64,000 nt of DNA, from the NCBI GenBank assembly GCA_963735445.1, contig CAVTLC010000053.1:62001-126000 (forward strand), in the 5' to 3' direction. Source of the DNA: AP-15 sp963735445 (GTDB lineage: Bacteria > Pseudomonadota > Alphaproteobacteria > ATCC43930 > CGMCC-115725). This document shows, in pieces, positions 17,759 through 26,885 of this stretch. The translations under genes and the position numbers were made by a program. Under the pieces are notes generated by a model. The model worked only from the letters and a program-made list of their open reading frames with translations, searched no databases and had not been told where the DNA came from. Position 1 is the first letter of the stretch, and each line of letters opens with the position of its first letter.

Positions 17759-18460
17759 ATGGCGACGCCCGACGATACAAATTCTCCCGTAATGAGCGGG
17801 TTTCTTCTGGTCTTCGATCTCGACGGCACGCTGATTGACAGCGCCCCTGATCTCCGCGCGGCCGTCAATGAAATGCTGCGCGAGCGTGGCCGCGCGCCGC
17901 TATCCCTGGCACAGGTTCGCCGCATGATCGGCGACGGCGCCCCGGCGCTCGTCCGCCGTGCGCTGGCCGAAAGCGGGCTCGACCCGAGTCAGGCCACGGC
18001 TGCCTTGCCTCGCTTTTTGCAGCTTTACGAGGGCGATGCGGTGCGGTTGACCGAGCCTTATCCGGGGGTGCCAGCCACCTTGGCCGCGCTGCGCCGAGAA
18101 GGCTATCGTACGGCAATCTGCACCAACAAGCCGCAACACGCGACGATTACCGTGCTCGAGGGGCTCGGCCTGTCGTCGCTGTTCGATGCGATAGCTGGCG
18201 GCGATCGCTTTGCGGTCAAAAAGCCCGATCCGGGACATCTGCTCGGTCTGATTAGTGCGGTCGGCGGTCATGCAAACAGGTCGGCGATGATCGGCGATAA
18301 CGAAAATGATGCCGCCGCCGCGCACGGCGCCGGGATGCCGCTGGTGCTGATGCGCTATGGCTATGCCCGTGTCGACCCGGAATCGCTCGGCGCCGATGCC
18401 CTGCTCGACCACTTCGCCGATCTGCCGGCAACCCTCAACCGGCTCGGCCTCAGCCCCTAG
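17759..18460 (+). CDS. gph: Phosphoglycolate phosphatase, HAD superfamily
   Basis: A 233-residue HAD hydrolase that removes phosphate from 2-phosphoglycolate. All four HAD motifs are present: nucleophile DLDGTLIDS, Thr in 'ICTNKPQ', Lys in 'AVKKPDPGHLL', and the acidic 'GDNENDAAAA'. The helical cap between motifs I and II begins 'APDLRAAVNEMLRERG' as in Gph. Two starts are possible, ATG at 17759 and ATG at 17792; neither has a strong ribosome site, and the shorter form starts closer to the conserved core. Its stop is three bases from that of msrP, convergent. Confidence 0.82.
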   Translation: MATPDDTNSPVMSGFLLVFDLDGTLIDSAPDLRAAVNEMLRERGRAPLSLAQVRRMIGDGAPALVRRALAESGLDPSQATAALPRFLQLYEGDAVRLTEPYPGVPATLAALRREGYRTAICTNKPQHATITVLEGLGLSSLFDAIAGGDRFAVKKPDPGHLLGLISAVGGHANRSAMIGDNENDAAAAHGAGMPLVLMRYGYARVDPESLGADALLDHFADLPATLNRLGLSP

Positions 18461-18463
18461 GCT

Positions 18464-19438
18464 CTATATAAACAGCTTTTGATTCTGCAGCCCGTCATAG
18501 AGATGGGCCACATACTCGCCGTACCCATTCCATTTTAGCGTCGGTACGCGTTCGTCGGTGCCAAGCACCCGCTCGGTTTCCTGGCTCCAGCGGGGATGCG
18601 GGACTTCGGGGTTGACGTTCGCCCAAAAGCCATATTCCTCGCCTTGCACGGTCTGCCAAAACGTCACCGGCTGCTTGTCGGTGAACGAGATTCGGACGAT
18701 CGATTTGATCGACTTGAACCCATATTTCCACGGCAAGGCCAGCCGCAGCGGCGCACCATCCTGTTTCGGCACCGGCTTGCCGTACATGCCGGTCACCATA
18801 AACGCGAGCTCGTTGTTGGCTTCGGCGATCGTGACGCCTTCGATATACGGCCACGGATACCAGAACTGCTTTTGCCCGGGCGCCTCCGCGGCGTCGACAA
18901 AGGTTTCCATGCGCACGTATTTTGCCGAACCCAGCGGCTTTGCCAGCCCAACCAGCGCCGCCATCGGAAAGCCGCTCCACGGCACCGCCATCGACCACGC
19001 CTCAACGCAGCGGTGGCGATACAGCCTTTCTTCGAGCGGCATTTTCTTCAACAAATCGTCGATGCCGATCTCGAACGGCTTTTCGACCATGCCGTCGATC
19101 TTGACCGTCCACGGCCGGATCTTCAGCGCCTGAGCCTCGTCGGCGATCGTCTTCTCCGAACCGAATTCGTAGAAATTGTTGTAGTTCTCGGAATATTTCG
19201 GATCGGTAATCTTGCGGTCGAGGGTGTAGCGCGGGTTGCGCTTGACCGGATAAAGGCTGGCCGAGGGATCTGGCGGCTCCGCCGCCGCCACTGCCGAGCC
19301 GATCGAGCCCACCAGCCCCGGCATCAGCATCGACCCGAGGCCCATCGCTTTGAGCAATTCCCGCCGGCGCCAGAACACCGTTTCCGGCGTTGCAGCGGCC
19401 TCGCGTAGCTCCCACCCTTTGTTGCGCCGGATCAGCAT
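18464..19438 (-). CDS. msrP: Periplasmic methionine sulfoxide reductase, molybdopterin subunit
   Basis: A 324-residue MsrP (YedY) protein, which repairs oxidised methionine in periplasmic proteins using a molybdopterin cofactor. The Tat signal is 'RRRELLKAMGLGSMLM' at 24-39; the Mo-binding cysteine is Cys144 in 'YRHRCVEAWSMAVPWSG', and 'DGAPLRLALPWKYGFKSIKSI' is the family hallmark. The ATG is chosen because the open frame above it is not conserved and a purine-rich AAGGGG lies upstream. The usual membrane haem partner MsrQ is not next to it: the flanking genes are gph and an EF-G paralogue, so electrons must come from a partner elsewhere. Confidence 0.88.
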   Translation of the reverse strand: MLIRRNKGWELREAAATPETVFWRRRELLKAMGLGSMLMPGLVGSIGSAVAAAEPPDPSASLYPVKRNPRYTLDRKITDPKYSENYNNFYEFGSEKTIADEAQALKIRPWTVKIDGMVEKPFEIGIDDLLKKMPLEERLYRHRCVEAWSMAVPWSGFPMAALVGLAKPLGSAKYVRMETFVDAAEAPGQKQFWYPWPYIEGVTIAEANNELAFMVTGMYGKPVPKQDGAPLRLALPWKYGFKSIKSIVRISFTDKQPVTFWQTVQGEEYGFWANVNPEVPHPRWSQETERVLGTDERVPTLKWNGYGEYVAHLYDGLQNQKLFI

Positions 19439-19540
19439 CGCCGCCCCTTGGACAAATAAACACTGCAAATTTGGGGCCGCGCCCAACGGCGCCAAGTCAC
19501 GCTTTCGCGAGCCGGCGCCGCGGTCCAAAGCTGGAATCGA

Positions 19541-21583
19541 TTACTGAGCGGCCTCAGCGGTGCGTTGCGCCATGACCTTTTCCGCCGGCCGGCCCGTCAA
19601 TTCCTGCATGTGGTCAAAGGCATGCGCAAAGCTGCCGACACCGAGGGTCAGCGAGCGCAATTCGACGATCAGATCGTGCAACTCGCTCTGCGGCATGTGA
19701 GCGCTGACCACATCCCAGCCGGGCCAATCCGGCTTTGCGTCATAGCCGAGGATCTGCCCGCGTCGCCCCGACACCAGCCGTTGCACCCGCGCGGTAAACG
19801 CGTTCGGCACCGAAATCTCGACCGAGTCGATCGGTTCGAGCAGCATCGGCTCGCATTTTGGCAATGCCTCCTGGATCGCCTGCCGCCCTGCGGTGTGGAA
19901 CGCCTGATCCGAGCTGTCGACCGCATGGAATTGGCCGGTGATCAGATTGACCGTCAGATCGATCACCGGGAAGCCGAGTGGGCCGCGCGCCAACGCCTCG
20001 ACCACGCCTTCCTCGACCGCCGGGATGTAATTGCGCGGGATCGCCCCACCGACCACGCTGTCCTTAAAGGTGAAACCCGAGCCGCGCGGCAACGCCTTGA
20101 CGTCGATCGTTATGTCTGCGAACTGGCCATGACCGCCGCTCTGCCGCTTAAAGCGCGAATGCTGCTGGACGCTGCCGCGGATCGTTTCCTTATAGGGCAC
20201 CGATGCCGGGCGGCCGTTGACCGCAAGGTTAAAGCGGTTGCGCAGCCGGTCGATCGCGATCTGCAGATGAATGTCGCCCTGCCCCCACAGCACCATTTCC
20301 TGAGTGTCGGCGTTCTGTTCGAGTTCGAAGGTCGCGTCTTCCTCGGTCAGCTTGGCGATGGCGCCGGTTAATTTCACGTCATCGGCGCGTTTATCAGCCG
20401 ATATCGCCAGCCCGAACACCGGCTGCGGCCGCTCCGGCCGCGGCAGCGGATCGGCCTTCCCCGACGGGGTCAGGACGTCGCCGGTCATGATGCTTTCCAT
20501 GCGGGTCATGCCGACCACCTCGCCGACCTGGGCCGAGGCAAGCTTTTCGTGTTGCGCCCCGGTAACCCGTAACAGACCGGCGACGCGCGTGCCGTTCAGC
20601 ACCATGCCCTCATTGATGGTCCCGCGCCAGATCCGCGCCAGCGACAATTTCCCGGTATGCGGCAGGTGATAAGTCTTGATGATCTGGGCCAATGGCTCAC
20701 CCGCGGCGGCGATGCCGAGCCGGTCGGCGGTTTCCCGCGGCGATGGCGTCTCGTGACGCAATGCCTTCCACAGCCGGCGGACGCCATGATCGGCGGTTGC
20801 CGAACCGAGAAACACCGGTACGATCTGCGCCTCTTTCATCGAGCGGGTCAGGTGTTGGTAAATTTCTTCCTTTGACGGCTCGACCTCTTCGAGCAGCTTT
20901 TCGAGGAGCTCGTCGTCGAAATCGGCGAGCTTTTCGATCATGCCGGAGCGGGTTTCGCGCTCTTGGTCCCAGAAACCCTCCGGCAGCGGTATCAGATCGG
21001 AGGGCTGGCCGGGGCGGTAGCTATAGGCGCGCTCGCTGACCAGATCGACATAGCCGGTGATCTCGCCCTCGCCACCGCGCAACGGCACCTGGCGCAACAC
21101 CAATGGCCGCTGCGACACCGATTGCAGGGCCGCAAGCACGTCCCGCACTCGCGCGCTCGCCGTGTCCATTTTGTTGATGAAAATCATGTGCGGGATTTTG
21201 TGGATGTCGAGAAAGCGCAGCAACGGACTGATCGTCAGCGCGCGTTCGACCTCGGGCTCGACAACGACGACCGCGACATCCGCCGCCAGCATCGCCGACT
21301 GCGCCTCATAGGCGAGTTCGATCGAACCCGGGCAGTCGAGGATTGTCCACGGATCGCCGAGAAACGACGTCGCCGCGACATTAAGCTCGGTCGACATCGA
21401 CCGCGCCCGCGCCTCGGGTGACGGGTCGCCGACCGAGTTGCCGTCGCGCACACTGCCGTGGCGAGTGGTCGTCCCGGCGGCGAACAGCAGCGCCTCCATC
21501 AGGCTCGTCTTGCCCGAGAGATATGGACCGATCAGGGCGGCACAACGCGGGGCCGCGGGCTCATTTGCGGATGTATTTGCCAT
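19541..21583 (-). CDS. Elongation factor G paralogue with altered GTPase motifs
   Basis: A 680-residue protein with the five-domain layout of translational GTPase EF-G: G domain (P-loop GPYLSGKT at 19-26, NKMD at 137-140), domain II ('PLAQIIKTYHLPHTGKLSLARIWRG'), and domains III-V ('VNGRPASVPYKETIRG', 'GGHGQFADITIDVKAL', 'EPIDSVEISVPNAFTARVQRLVSGRRGQILG'). The G3 motif is DCPGS at 83-87 where EF-G has DTPGH, so the His that activates water is a Ser. The ATG follows GGAGGCGCCCC. This is not the housekeeping fusA, which sits with ribosomal genes; it belongs to the EF-G-like group of unknown role. It stands alone. Confidence 0.82.
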   Translation of the reverse strand: MANTSANEPAAPRCAALIGPYLSGKTSLMEALLFAAGTTTRHGSVRDGNSVGDPSPEARARSMSTELNVAATSFLGDPWTILDCPGSIELAYEAQSAMLAADVAVVVVEPEVERALTISPLLRFLDIHKIPHMIFINKMDTASARVRDVLAALQSVSQRPLVLRQVPLRGGEGEITGYVDLVSERAYSYRPGQPSDLIPLPEGFWDQERETRSGMIEKLADFDDELLEKLLEEVEPSKEEIYQHLTRSMKEAQIVPVFLGSATADHGVRRLWKALRHETPSPRETADRLGIAAAGEPLAQIIKTYHLPHTGKLSLARIWRGTINEGMVLNGTRVAGLLRVTGAQHEKLASAQVGEVVGMTRMESIMTGDVLTPSGKADPLPRPERPQPVFGLAISADKRADDVKLTGAIAKLTEEDATFELEQNADTQEMVLWGQGDIHLQIAIDRLRNRFNLAVNGRPASVPYKETIRGSVQQHSRFKRQSGGHGQFADITIDVKALPRGSGFTFKDSVVGGAIPRNYIPAVEEGVVEALARGPLGFPVIDLTVNLITGQFHAVDSSDQAFHTAGRQAIQEALPKCEPMLLEPIDSVEISVPNAFTARVQRLVSGRRGQILGYDAKPDWPGWDVVSAHMPQSELHDLIVELRSLTLGVGSFAHAFDHMQELTGRPAEKVMAQRTAEAAQ

Positions 21584-21735
21584 GGGGCGCCTCCAGCCGA
21601 TCTTGTCGGGCGCCCGCGGGGTCAAGCAACGCCGCGATGGCGCCGGTATCTGACCCAATCTGGCGCGGCCGGCCGCTGTAACGCAATCGAAATTTAGACG
21701 GCTTTCGGATCAGCGAGCGACGTGCGAGTTCGTCC

Positions 21736-22542
21736 TCAGGCGGGCACAATCCCGCGACAAGCCCACGCGACACAGGCGAAGGAACGCGGGCCATCCGGCC
21801 TATTGGACAAATAGGCGCGCCGCACGTGCTCGCCGAGCGTTGCGCGAGCGGCATCGGACAGGTTGGTAACGAACTTTCCGGGCGGTCCTTCGCCTTTCGT
21901 GAACGGAAGCCAATAGTCGTCGAAACAGGAGAACTCCATGCGGATCAGGAGGCTCGTCTGCTCGACATCGACGAGGCCGAGCTCTCGCCACAGCGCCTCC
22001 ATTTGGTTTGGGGCACTCAATGGCCGGAAGAACGGACGCTCGATCGAAGGATCGAGGACAGCGGCGATGTCCCAAATCAGCCGGACATGCGGCAAACCGC
22101 TAAAGTCGTCCCACACAGCAGCAGTCACCGACCCACCGGGGCGGACCACACGAAGCATCTCAGCGACCGCACGCCCCGCATCCGGGATGAATTGCAAGAC
22201 CAGCATCGAGAAGGCGCGATCGAACGAATTGTCGTTGAATGGCAGAGCGCGGGCGTCCGCTTGCTTGAAGGTGATGCGCGGATCGCTGTTGAGGGCACGC
22301 GCATACTGGACAAAGGCTTCGGTCACATCGATACCGGTCACGCCCGCGACGTTCGCGATTGCGGGCAAAGCGAACGTCAAGCTGCCGGTGCCACAGCCGA
22401 CGTCGAGAACCCGATCGCCGTTCGATAGCCCGCCAAACCGGGTCAGCAGCGGTGCGAGCCGACGGCTCCAGCGGCCCATGAGCTGTTCGTACGCGTCAGC
22501 ATTTTGAAATCCCGCGGCAGCGGCGGTGTTGTGATCAGGCAT
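21736..22542 (-). CDS. Class I SAM-dependent methyltransferase
   Basis: A 268-residue methyltransferase of the UbiE/COQ5-like class. Motif I is 'VLDVGCGTGSLT' (about residues 45-57), motif II 'ITFKQADARALPFNDNSFD', and motif III 'VVRPGGSVTAAVWDD'; the C-terminal half with 'HVRLIWDIAAVLDP' and 'FTKGEGPPGKFV' shapes the acceptor site and is common in small-molecule methyltransferases. The substrate cannot be named. It is separated from its neighbours by 59 and 152 bases on the same strand and is probably its own transcription unit. Confidence 0.78.
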   Translation of the reverse strand: MPDHNTAAAAGFQNADAYEQLMGRWSRRLAPLLTRFGGLSNGDRVLDVGCGTGSLTFALPAIANVAGVTGIDVTEAFVQYARALNSDPRITFKQADARALPFNDNSFDRAFSMLVLQFIPDAGRAVAEMLRVVRPGGSVTAAVWDDFSGLPHVRLIWDIAAVLDPSIERPFFRPLSAPNQMEALWRELGLVDVEQTSLLIRMEFSCFDDYWLPFTKGEGPPGKFVTNLSDAARATLGEHVRRAYLSNRPDGPRSFACVAWACRGIVPA

Positions 22543-22601
22543 TCTGACTTCCCTATCCGCGCTGCCGGCCTGACTCCAGTCCGTGATCTTGCTCTTAAAC
22601 G

Positions 22602-23807
22602 TTAGCCGCTGAGGGCGTGGCAGGCGCGGTCGATACGGTCGCAGGCGTCGCGCAAGACCTCGTTCGAGGTCGCGTAGGAGATGCGGAAATGCGGCGACAG
22701 GCCAAACGCCTCGCCATGCACGACCGCGACGCCCTCCGCCTCCAGCAGATAGCGGACAAAGTCCTCGTCGTTGGCGATGGTCTTGCCATCAGGCGTGCGC
22801 TTGCCGATGACCCCGGCACAGGACGGATAGACGTAAAACGCCCCCTCCGGCCGCGGGCAGAACAGACCCGGGATCCGGTTCAGCCGATCGACAACGAGGT
22901 CGCGCCGCTCCTGGAATTTCCGGTTGTGGACCGGGATGAAATCCTTTGGCCCGTTCAATGCCTCGACCGCCGCGGCCTGGCTGATCGAACACGGGTTGGC
23001 GGTGGAATTCGACTGGATCGCGCCCATCGCCTTGATCAACGCTTTTGGGCCGCCGCCAAAACCGATCCGCCAGCCGGTCATGCAATAGGCTTTTGAAACG
23101 CCATTGACGGTCAAGGTGCGCTCGTACAGCCGCGGCTCGATCTGGGCGATCGTGCGGTACTCGAAATCGTCGTAGATCAAATGCTCGTACATGTCGTCGG
23201 TCATGACCCAGACCTGCGGATGGCGCAGCAGCACCTCGGCCACCGCCTTCAATTCGGCCTCGGTATAGGCGGCACCGGTCGGGTTTGACGGCGAGTTCAG
23301 GATCAGCCATTTGGTCTTGGGCGTAATCGCCGCGTCGAGATCCTCGGGCCGCAATTTGAAGCCGTTATTTTGCGGACAGGGCACCGACACCGGCGTGCCG
23401 TCACACAGCAATACCATTTCCGGGTACGACACCCAGAACGGGGCGGGAATGACGACCTCGTCGCCGGGATTGATCGTCGCGACCATTGCGTTGTACAGCA
23501 CCTGCTTACCGCCGGCGCTGATCGTGATCTGCGAGGTCTCGTAATCAAGGCCGTTCTCGCGCTTGAACTTCAGCGCGGCCGCGCGCTTTAGCTCGATCGT
23601 TCCGTCAAACGTGGTGTAGCGGGTCTCGCCGCGCCGCATCGCCGCGATCGCCGCCTCCTGGATATTTGGGGGCGTGTCGAAATCGGGCTCGCCGACCGAC
23701 AGGCTGACGATATCGCGCCCGGCCGCCTTCAATTCGGTGGCGAGTGCGGTCATCGCCATCGTCGGCGACGGTTTGACGCGAGCAAGACGGTCGGCAAGAA
23801 ACGCCAT
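22602..23807 (-). CDS. aspC: Pyridoxal-phosphate aspartate aminotransferase
   Basis: A 401-residue fold-type I aminotransferase of the 1-alpha/Ib branch used by alphaproteobacteria. The PLP lysine is Lys239 in 'LTVNGVSKAYCMTGWRIGFGG', 'NSPSNPTG' (171-178) binds the cofactor phosphate side, and 'ISYATSNEVL' holds the substrate-carboxylate Arg. It interconverts aspartate and 2-oxoglutarate with oxaloacetate and glutamate; some relatives also use prephenate or aromatic acids. The symbol is given for the activity, although this subgroup is often called aatA. Isolated between a methyltransferase and a repeat-bearing spacer. Confidence 0.86.
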   Translation of the reverse strand: MAFLADRLARVKPSPTMAMTALATELKAAGRDIVSLSVGEPDFDTPPNIQEAAIAAMRRGETRYTTFDGTIELKRAAALKFKRENGLDYETSQITISAGGKQVLYNAMVATINPGDEVVIPAPFWVSYPEMVLLCDGTPVSVPCPQNNGFKLRPEDLDAAITPKTKWLILNSPSNPTGAAYTEAELKAVAEVLLRHPQVWVMTDDMYEHLIYDDFEYRTIAQIEPRLYERTLTVNGVSKAYCMTGWRIGFGGGPKALIKAMGAIQSNSTANPCSISQAAAVEALNGPKDFIPVHNRKFQERRDLVVDRLNRIPGLFCPRPEGAFYVYPSCAGVIGKRTPDGKTIANDEDFVRYLLEAEGVAVVHGEAFGLSPHFRISYATSNEVLRDACDRIDRACHALSG

Positions 23808-23990
23808 GACGGAACCTTAGTTTACCAGGAAATCAACCTGCAAACCTACACGCCAACCCGCCCGTTGTGAAGCCGGTTAAGGCGAGAGCGGGTTTCAGTT
23901 TCGGCTCAACACGGGAGGTTCGCGCGCAGCGTATCCCTTCCGGCTCGAAAAGGTTGCAACAAGGAAACTCGACGCATCCCCTGTCGCTGT

Positions 23991-24077
23991 GGCCGGGCTC
24001 GACCCGGCCATCCACGTCTAGGAAACCTATCCGACCGCGCCCGCAAAGGGCGTGGATGCCCGGATCAAGTCCGGGCA
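23991..24077. repeat. Dispersed inverted repeat (LDPGIH-type)
   Basis: Facing arms GGCCGGGCTCGACCCGGCC-ATCCACG and CGTGGATG-CCCGGATCAAGTCCGGGC, each of them itself palindromic. The false translation 'MPGLDPGIH' from this element is widespread in alphaproteobacterial genomes. It fills the middle of the 768-base spacer 23808-24575; the remainder of that spacer holds a doubtful small frame (24213-24430) and a hairpin (24535-24556). Confidence 0.7.
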
Positions 24078-24212
24078 AAGCGGTTTCTCGGATGCTACCG
24101 TACCTAGTCCGACATTGTCGGTGGAGCAGTGTTAGCTGATCGGCAATCTGCTTGACCTGTCGCTGTCGATCTGCTGGTTGAACGATCGCGTAGGAACCAG
24201 AGAGTCGCAGAC

Positions 24213-24430
24213 ATGAACAAGTTCAGCTGCACCAGATCATTGGGCGAGGAAATCTATTACGCCACCTTATCGCCGAAAACGACCAGCAAGCAAAAGAAAT
24301 GGCGATCGCCGAAGTCAACGAGAAATTCCACAAAAGTGGCGGCCGCGCCAGAGAATGGAGCCTCAGGGTTCTCGAGTCGGACGTCGACGGCCCCGCCCGC
24401 ATCATCGATTGCGGCTACCGCGAAGCCTGA
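24213..24430 (+). CDS. Possible small protein, frame not continuous
   Basis: From an internal ATG at 24299 the frame ending at 24428-24430 encodes 'AIAEVNEKFHKSGG' and ends 'ARIIDCGYREA', with an upstream continuation in the same frame reading 'GNLLRHLIAENDQQAKE'. This reads like genuine protein, unlike the other five frames. The ATG at 24213 is in a different frame; two extra bases just after it (the kind of error seen elsewhere here) would join them as a ~70-residue protein. I do not recognise the family. It could equally be decayed DNA. Confidence 0.35.
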
Positions 24431-24534
24431 AATTAGGCCGACGCCCTCGGCCCAAAACAACGCTGCAGCGAAACGGTAGGATGGGCTGACCGGAGAGAAG
24501 CCCCTCCATCGAGGCATGTGCCTGACGGCAACGC

Positions 24535-24556
24535 CCGCGGGCGGTGCCGCCCGCGG
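24535..24556. terminator. Strong GC hairpin at the 3' end of the hydroxyacid dehydrogenase gene
   Basis: A ten-base perfect inverted repeat (CCGCGGGCGG / CCGCCCGCGG) separated by two bases, about 20 bases past the stop of the minus-strand gene at 24576. No T-run follows on the minus strand, so it may end transcription only weakly or protect the 3' end. Confidence 0.45.
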
Positions 24557-24575
24557 TGTTTAACGGGTTCGGACG

Positions 24576-25547
24576 TTAGTCGCGGAGTTCGGGGACGATC
24601 CAGAACGGCTTTTGGCCGCGGGCAACGCGCTCGAAATTGTCGAAGGCGTTGCGCCAGCGCTTCCAGTGATTGTCCCAGGTCGGGCCGGCGCCGTGCGGGC
24701 TGAAGATGATGTTCTTCAGGGTGAAGAGTTCGTGGTCGGGCTTGGGCGGCTCCTCGACCATGACGTCGAGCCCGGCGCCCAAAATCTTTTCGTCGCGCAG
24801 GGCATTGTAGAGCGCCTTTTCGTCGACCACCGGGCCGCGGCAAGTGTTGATCAGGATCGCGGTCGGCTTCATCATCGCCAATTCGCGCTCGCCGATCAGA
24901 TTGTGCGTCGATTTGTCGAGCGGCACGTGCAGGGTTACGACGTCGCAGCTCTTTAATAATTCAGTGAACAGCGCAAAACGGATGCCGAGCTGGTCTTCCT
25001 GATCGGTCGTCAGGCGGTTGATGTCGTAATATTTGATGTGCATGTCAAAGGCGCGGGCGCGGCGGGCGACTTTCTTGCCGATATTGCCGAGCCCGATGAT
25101 GCCGAGCGTCTTGTCTTCGAGTTCGTAAAGCTTGGTCGCGTTGAAATCATTGCCGCGCCAACGGCCCGATGAAACGCCTTCATGCTGCCAGATCAGTTTG
25201 CGGGCGACCGCCAGCATCAGCATCATCGCGTGCTCGGCGACCGCGGTCGAATTGGCGCCGCCATTGTTGCAGATCGGCACGCCCGCCGCCCGCGCCGCGT
25301 CGAGGTCATAAGTGTTGTAGCCGGCGCTCAAGGTCTGGACGATGCGCAATTTCGGGGCGCGCTGGTAGAACTCGGGGCCATGCGGGAATTGCCCGCCGCC
25401 GATATAGTATTCGGTGTCTTTCAGCAGGTCCCAGAATTCGGGGCGGCCGTGTGGGGCCATCTTCAATTCCCAGCCAGGCGACAGCAGATCGTAGGCGATC
25501 TCCAATGTCTCTTCGGAATGGGTGGCGGGAGTCAGTATGCGCGGCAT
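24576..25547 (-). CDS. NAD-dependent D-2-hydroxyacid dehydrogenase
   Basis: A 323-residue member of the D-isomer-specific 2-hydroxyacid dehydrogenase family. The Rossmann motif is 'LGIIGLGNIGKKVARRA', the catalytic region 'ILINTCRGPVVDEKAL' contains the substrate Arg, 'LDVMVEEP' the Glu, and 'NIIFSPHGAG' the catalytic His. Substrates in the family include glycerate, lactate, phosphoglycerate and formate; the C-terminal 'WDNHWKRWRNAFDNFERVARGQKPFWIVPELRD' is unlike SerA, which has an ACT domain. GAGGAGACG precedes the ATG. It is divergent from an FMN-dependent hydroxyacid oxidase gene, so both may act on related 2-hydroxyacids. Confidence 0.83.
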   Translation of the reverse strand: MPRILTPATHSEETLEIAYDLLSPGWELKMAPHGRPEFWDLLKDTEYYIGGGQFPHGPEFYQRAPKLRIVQTLSAGYNTYDLDAARAAGVPICNNGGANSTAVAEHAMMLMLAVARKLIWQHEGVSSGRWRGNDFNATKLYELEDKTLGIIGLGNIGKKVARRARAFDMHIKYYDINRLTTDQEDQLGIRFALFTELLKSCDVVTLHVPLDKSTHNLIGERELAMMKPTAILINTCRGPVVDEKALYNALRDEKILGAGLDVMVEEPPKPDHELFTLKNIIFSPHGAGPTWDNHWKRWRNAFDNFERVARGQKPFWIVPELRD

Positions 25548-25742
25548 CGTGCGTCTCCTCTTGACTAGGATTGTCGGATGTTACCGAGGAAGCGCTATCG
25601 TAGCGACACCGTGCGGTCTGGCGAAAGCGCAAAAGCCGTAGCTTAGCCCAATTGCCGCCGCTGAATCGCTCGGCTAGGCTGCCGCCCGATCCGCCACTCT
25701 CCGCAGCACCGGTTCCGGCTGCTCTAGCGAGGTTCGAACATC

Positions 25743-26838
25743 ATGCCTGACGCATTCGAGAGCCGTTTCCAGAACCTGCACGAATTTGTCACGCAGGCGC
25801 GCATCAATCTCGACCGCAACAATTGGGACTATCTGATCGGCGGCTCCGAGACCGAGACCACCTTGGCGCGCAACCGGCTGGCGCTTGATTCGATCGGGTT
25901 TCGGCCGCGGGTATTGCGCGACGTGTCGAACATCGATTGCAGCCGGACATTGTTCGGCAAAAAGTTGCGCATCCCGGTGCTGTGCGCGCCGGTTGGCTCG
26001 CTCGAAGTCTTCGAGCCCGGCGGCGGGGCCACCGTTGCCGCAGCAACGCGTGAATTCGGCAACGGCATAATCCTGTCCTCGGTATCGCATCCCGGGCTGG
26101 ATGAAACCGCCAAGGCCTCGGGCGACGGCTTTAAGATCTTCCAGCTGTATGTGCGCGGCGACGCGGCCTGGGTCGACGACCATGTCGGGCGCGCGATGGA
26201 CAAGGGTTACGACGCGTTTTGTCTGACGGTCGACACCGACAGCTACAGCCGCCGCGAGCGCGATATAGCAAAGCGCCATCTGCGCCGCCGCGTGCGCCCC
26301 GGCGACGCCCGCATCTACCAGGCGCAGTTTAACTGGCGCGACATCGAGCGGATCAAAAAGAATTGCCGCATTCCGCTGATTTTGAAGGGCATCGCCACCG
26401 CCGAGGACGCCAAGATCGCGCTCGAACACGGCGTCGATTGCATCTATGTGTCGAACCATGGCGGGCGCCAGCTCGACCAGGGCGTCGGGTCGATCGATGT
26501 GCTGCCGGAAGTCGTCGAGGCGGTCGGCGGGCGGGCCCGCATCATGGTCGATGGCGGCATCAGCCGCGGCACCGATGTCGTCAAGGCGCTGATCCTGGGG
26601 GCTGACGCGGTTGCTTGCGGCCGGCTTTACGTCTACGGGCTCGCGGCGGCCGGCGCCGAGGGAGTGGTGCGGCTATTCGAGATCCTCGAAGACGAGATCC
26701 GCATCTGCCTGTCGCTGCTGGGTGTGACCGGCTATGCACGAGCTCGACAAATCCTATATCCGGCCGGCGCGCCAAGTCGTGATGCCGCATGTCCACAGCG
26801 CCTTCCCGCACCTCAACCTGCCGCGCGAGACGTATTAG
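25743..26838 (+). CDS. FMN-dependent alpha-hydroxyacid oxidase/dehydrogenase, frame broken near 3' end
   Basis: A LldD/glycolate-oxidase-type flavoenzyme of about 364 residues when corrected. It has 'NWDYLIGGSETE' at the start of the barrel, 'FQLYVRGDA', 'CLTVDTDSY', the catalytic His-Gly-Gly-Arg in 'VSNHGGRQLDQG', and the FMN phosphate site 'DGGISRGTDVVKALILGADAVACGR'. At 'VTGYA' one extra C near 26739 shifts the frame; deleting it gives 'ELDKSYIRPARQVV' and the end 'HLNLPRETY' at the TAG 26836-26838. I take this as an assembly error. It oxidises L-lactate or a similar acid at the membrane; the exact substrate is not shown. Confidence 0.82.
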
Positions 26839-26885
26839 CGCCGCCAAGGTCGCGGGGGAATGGGAAGGCGGTAGCGGTTTAGCGG

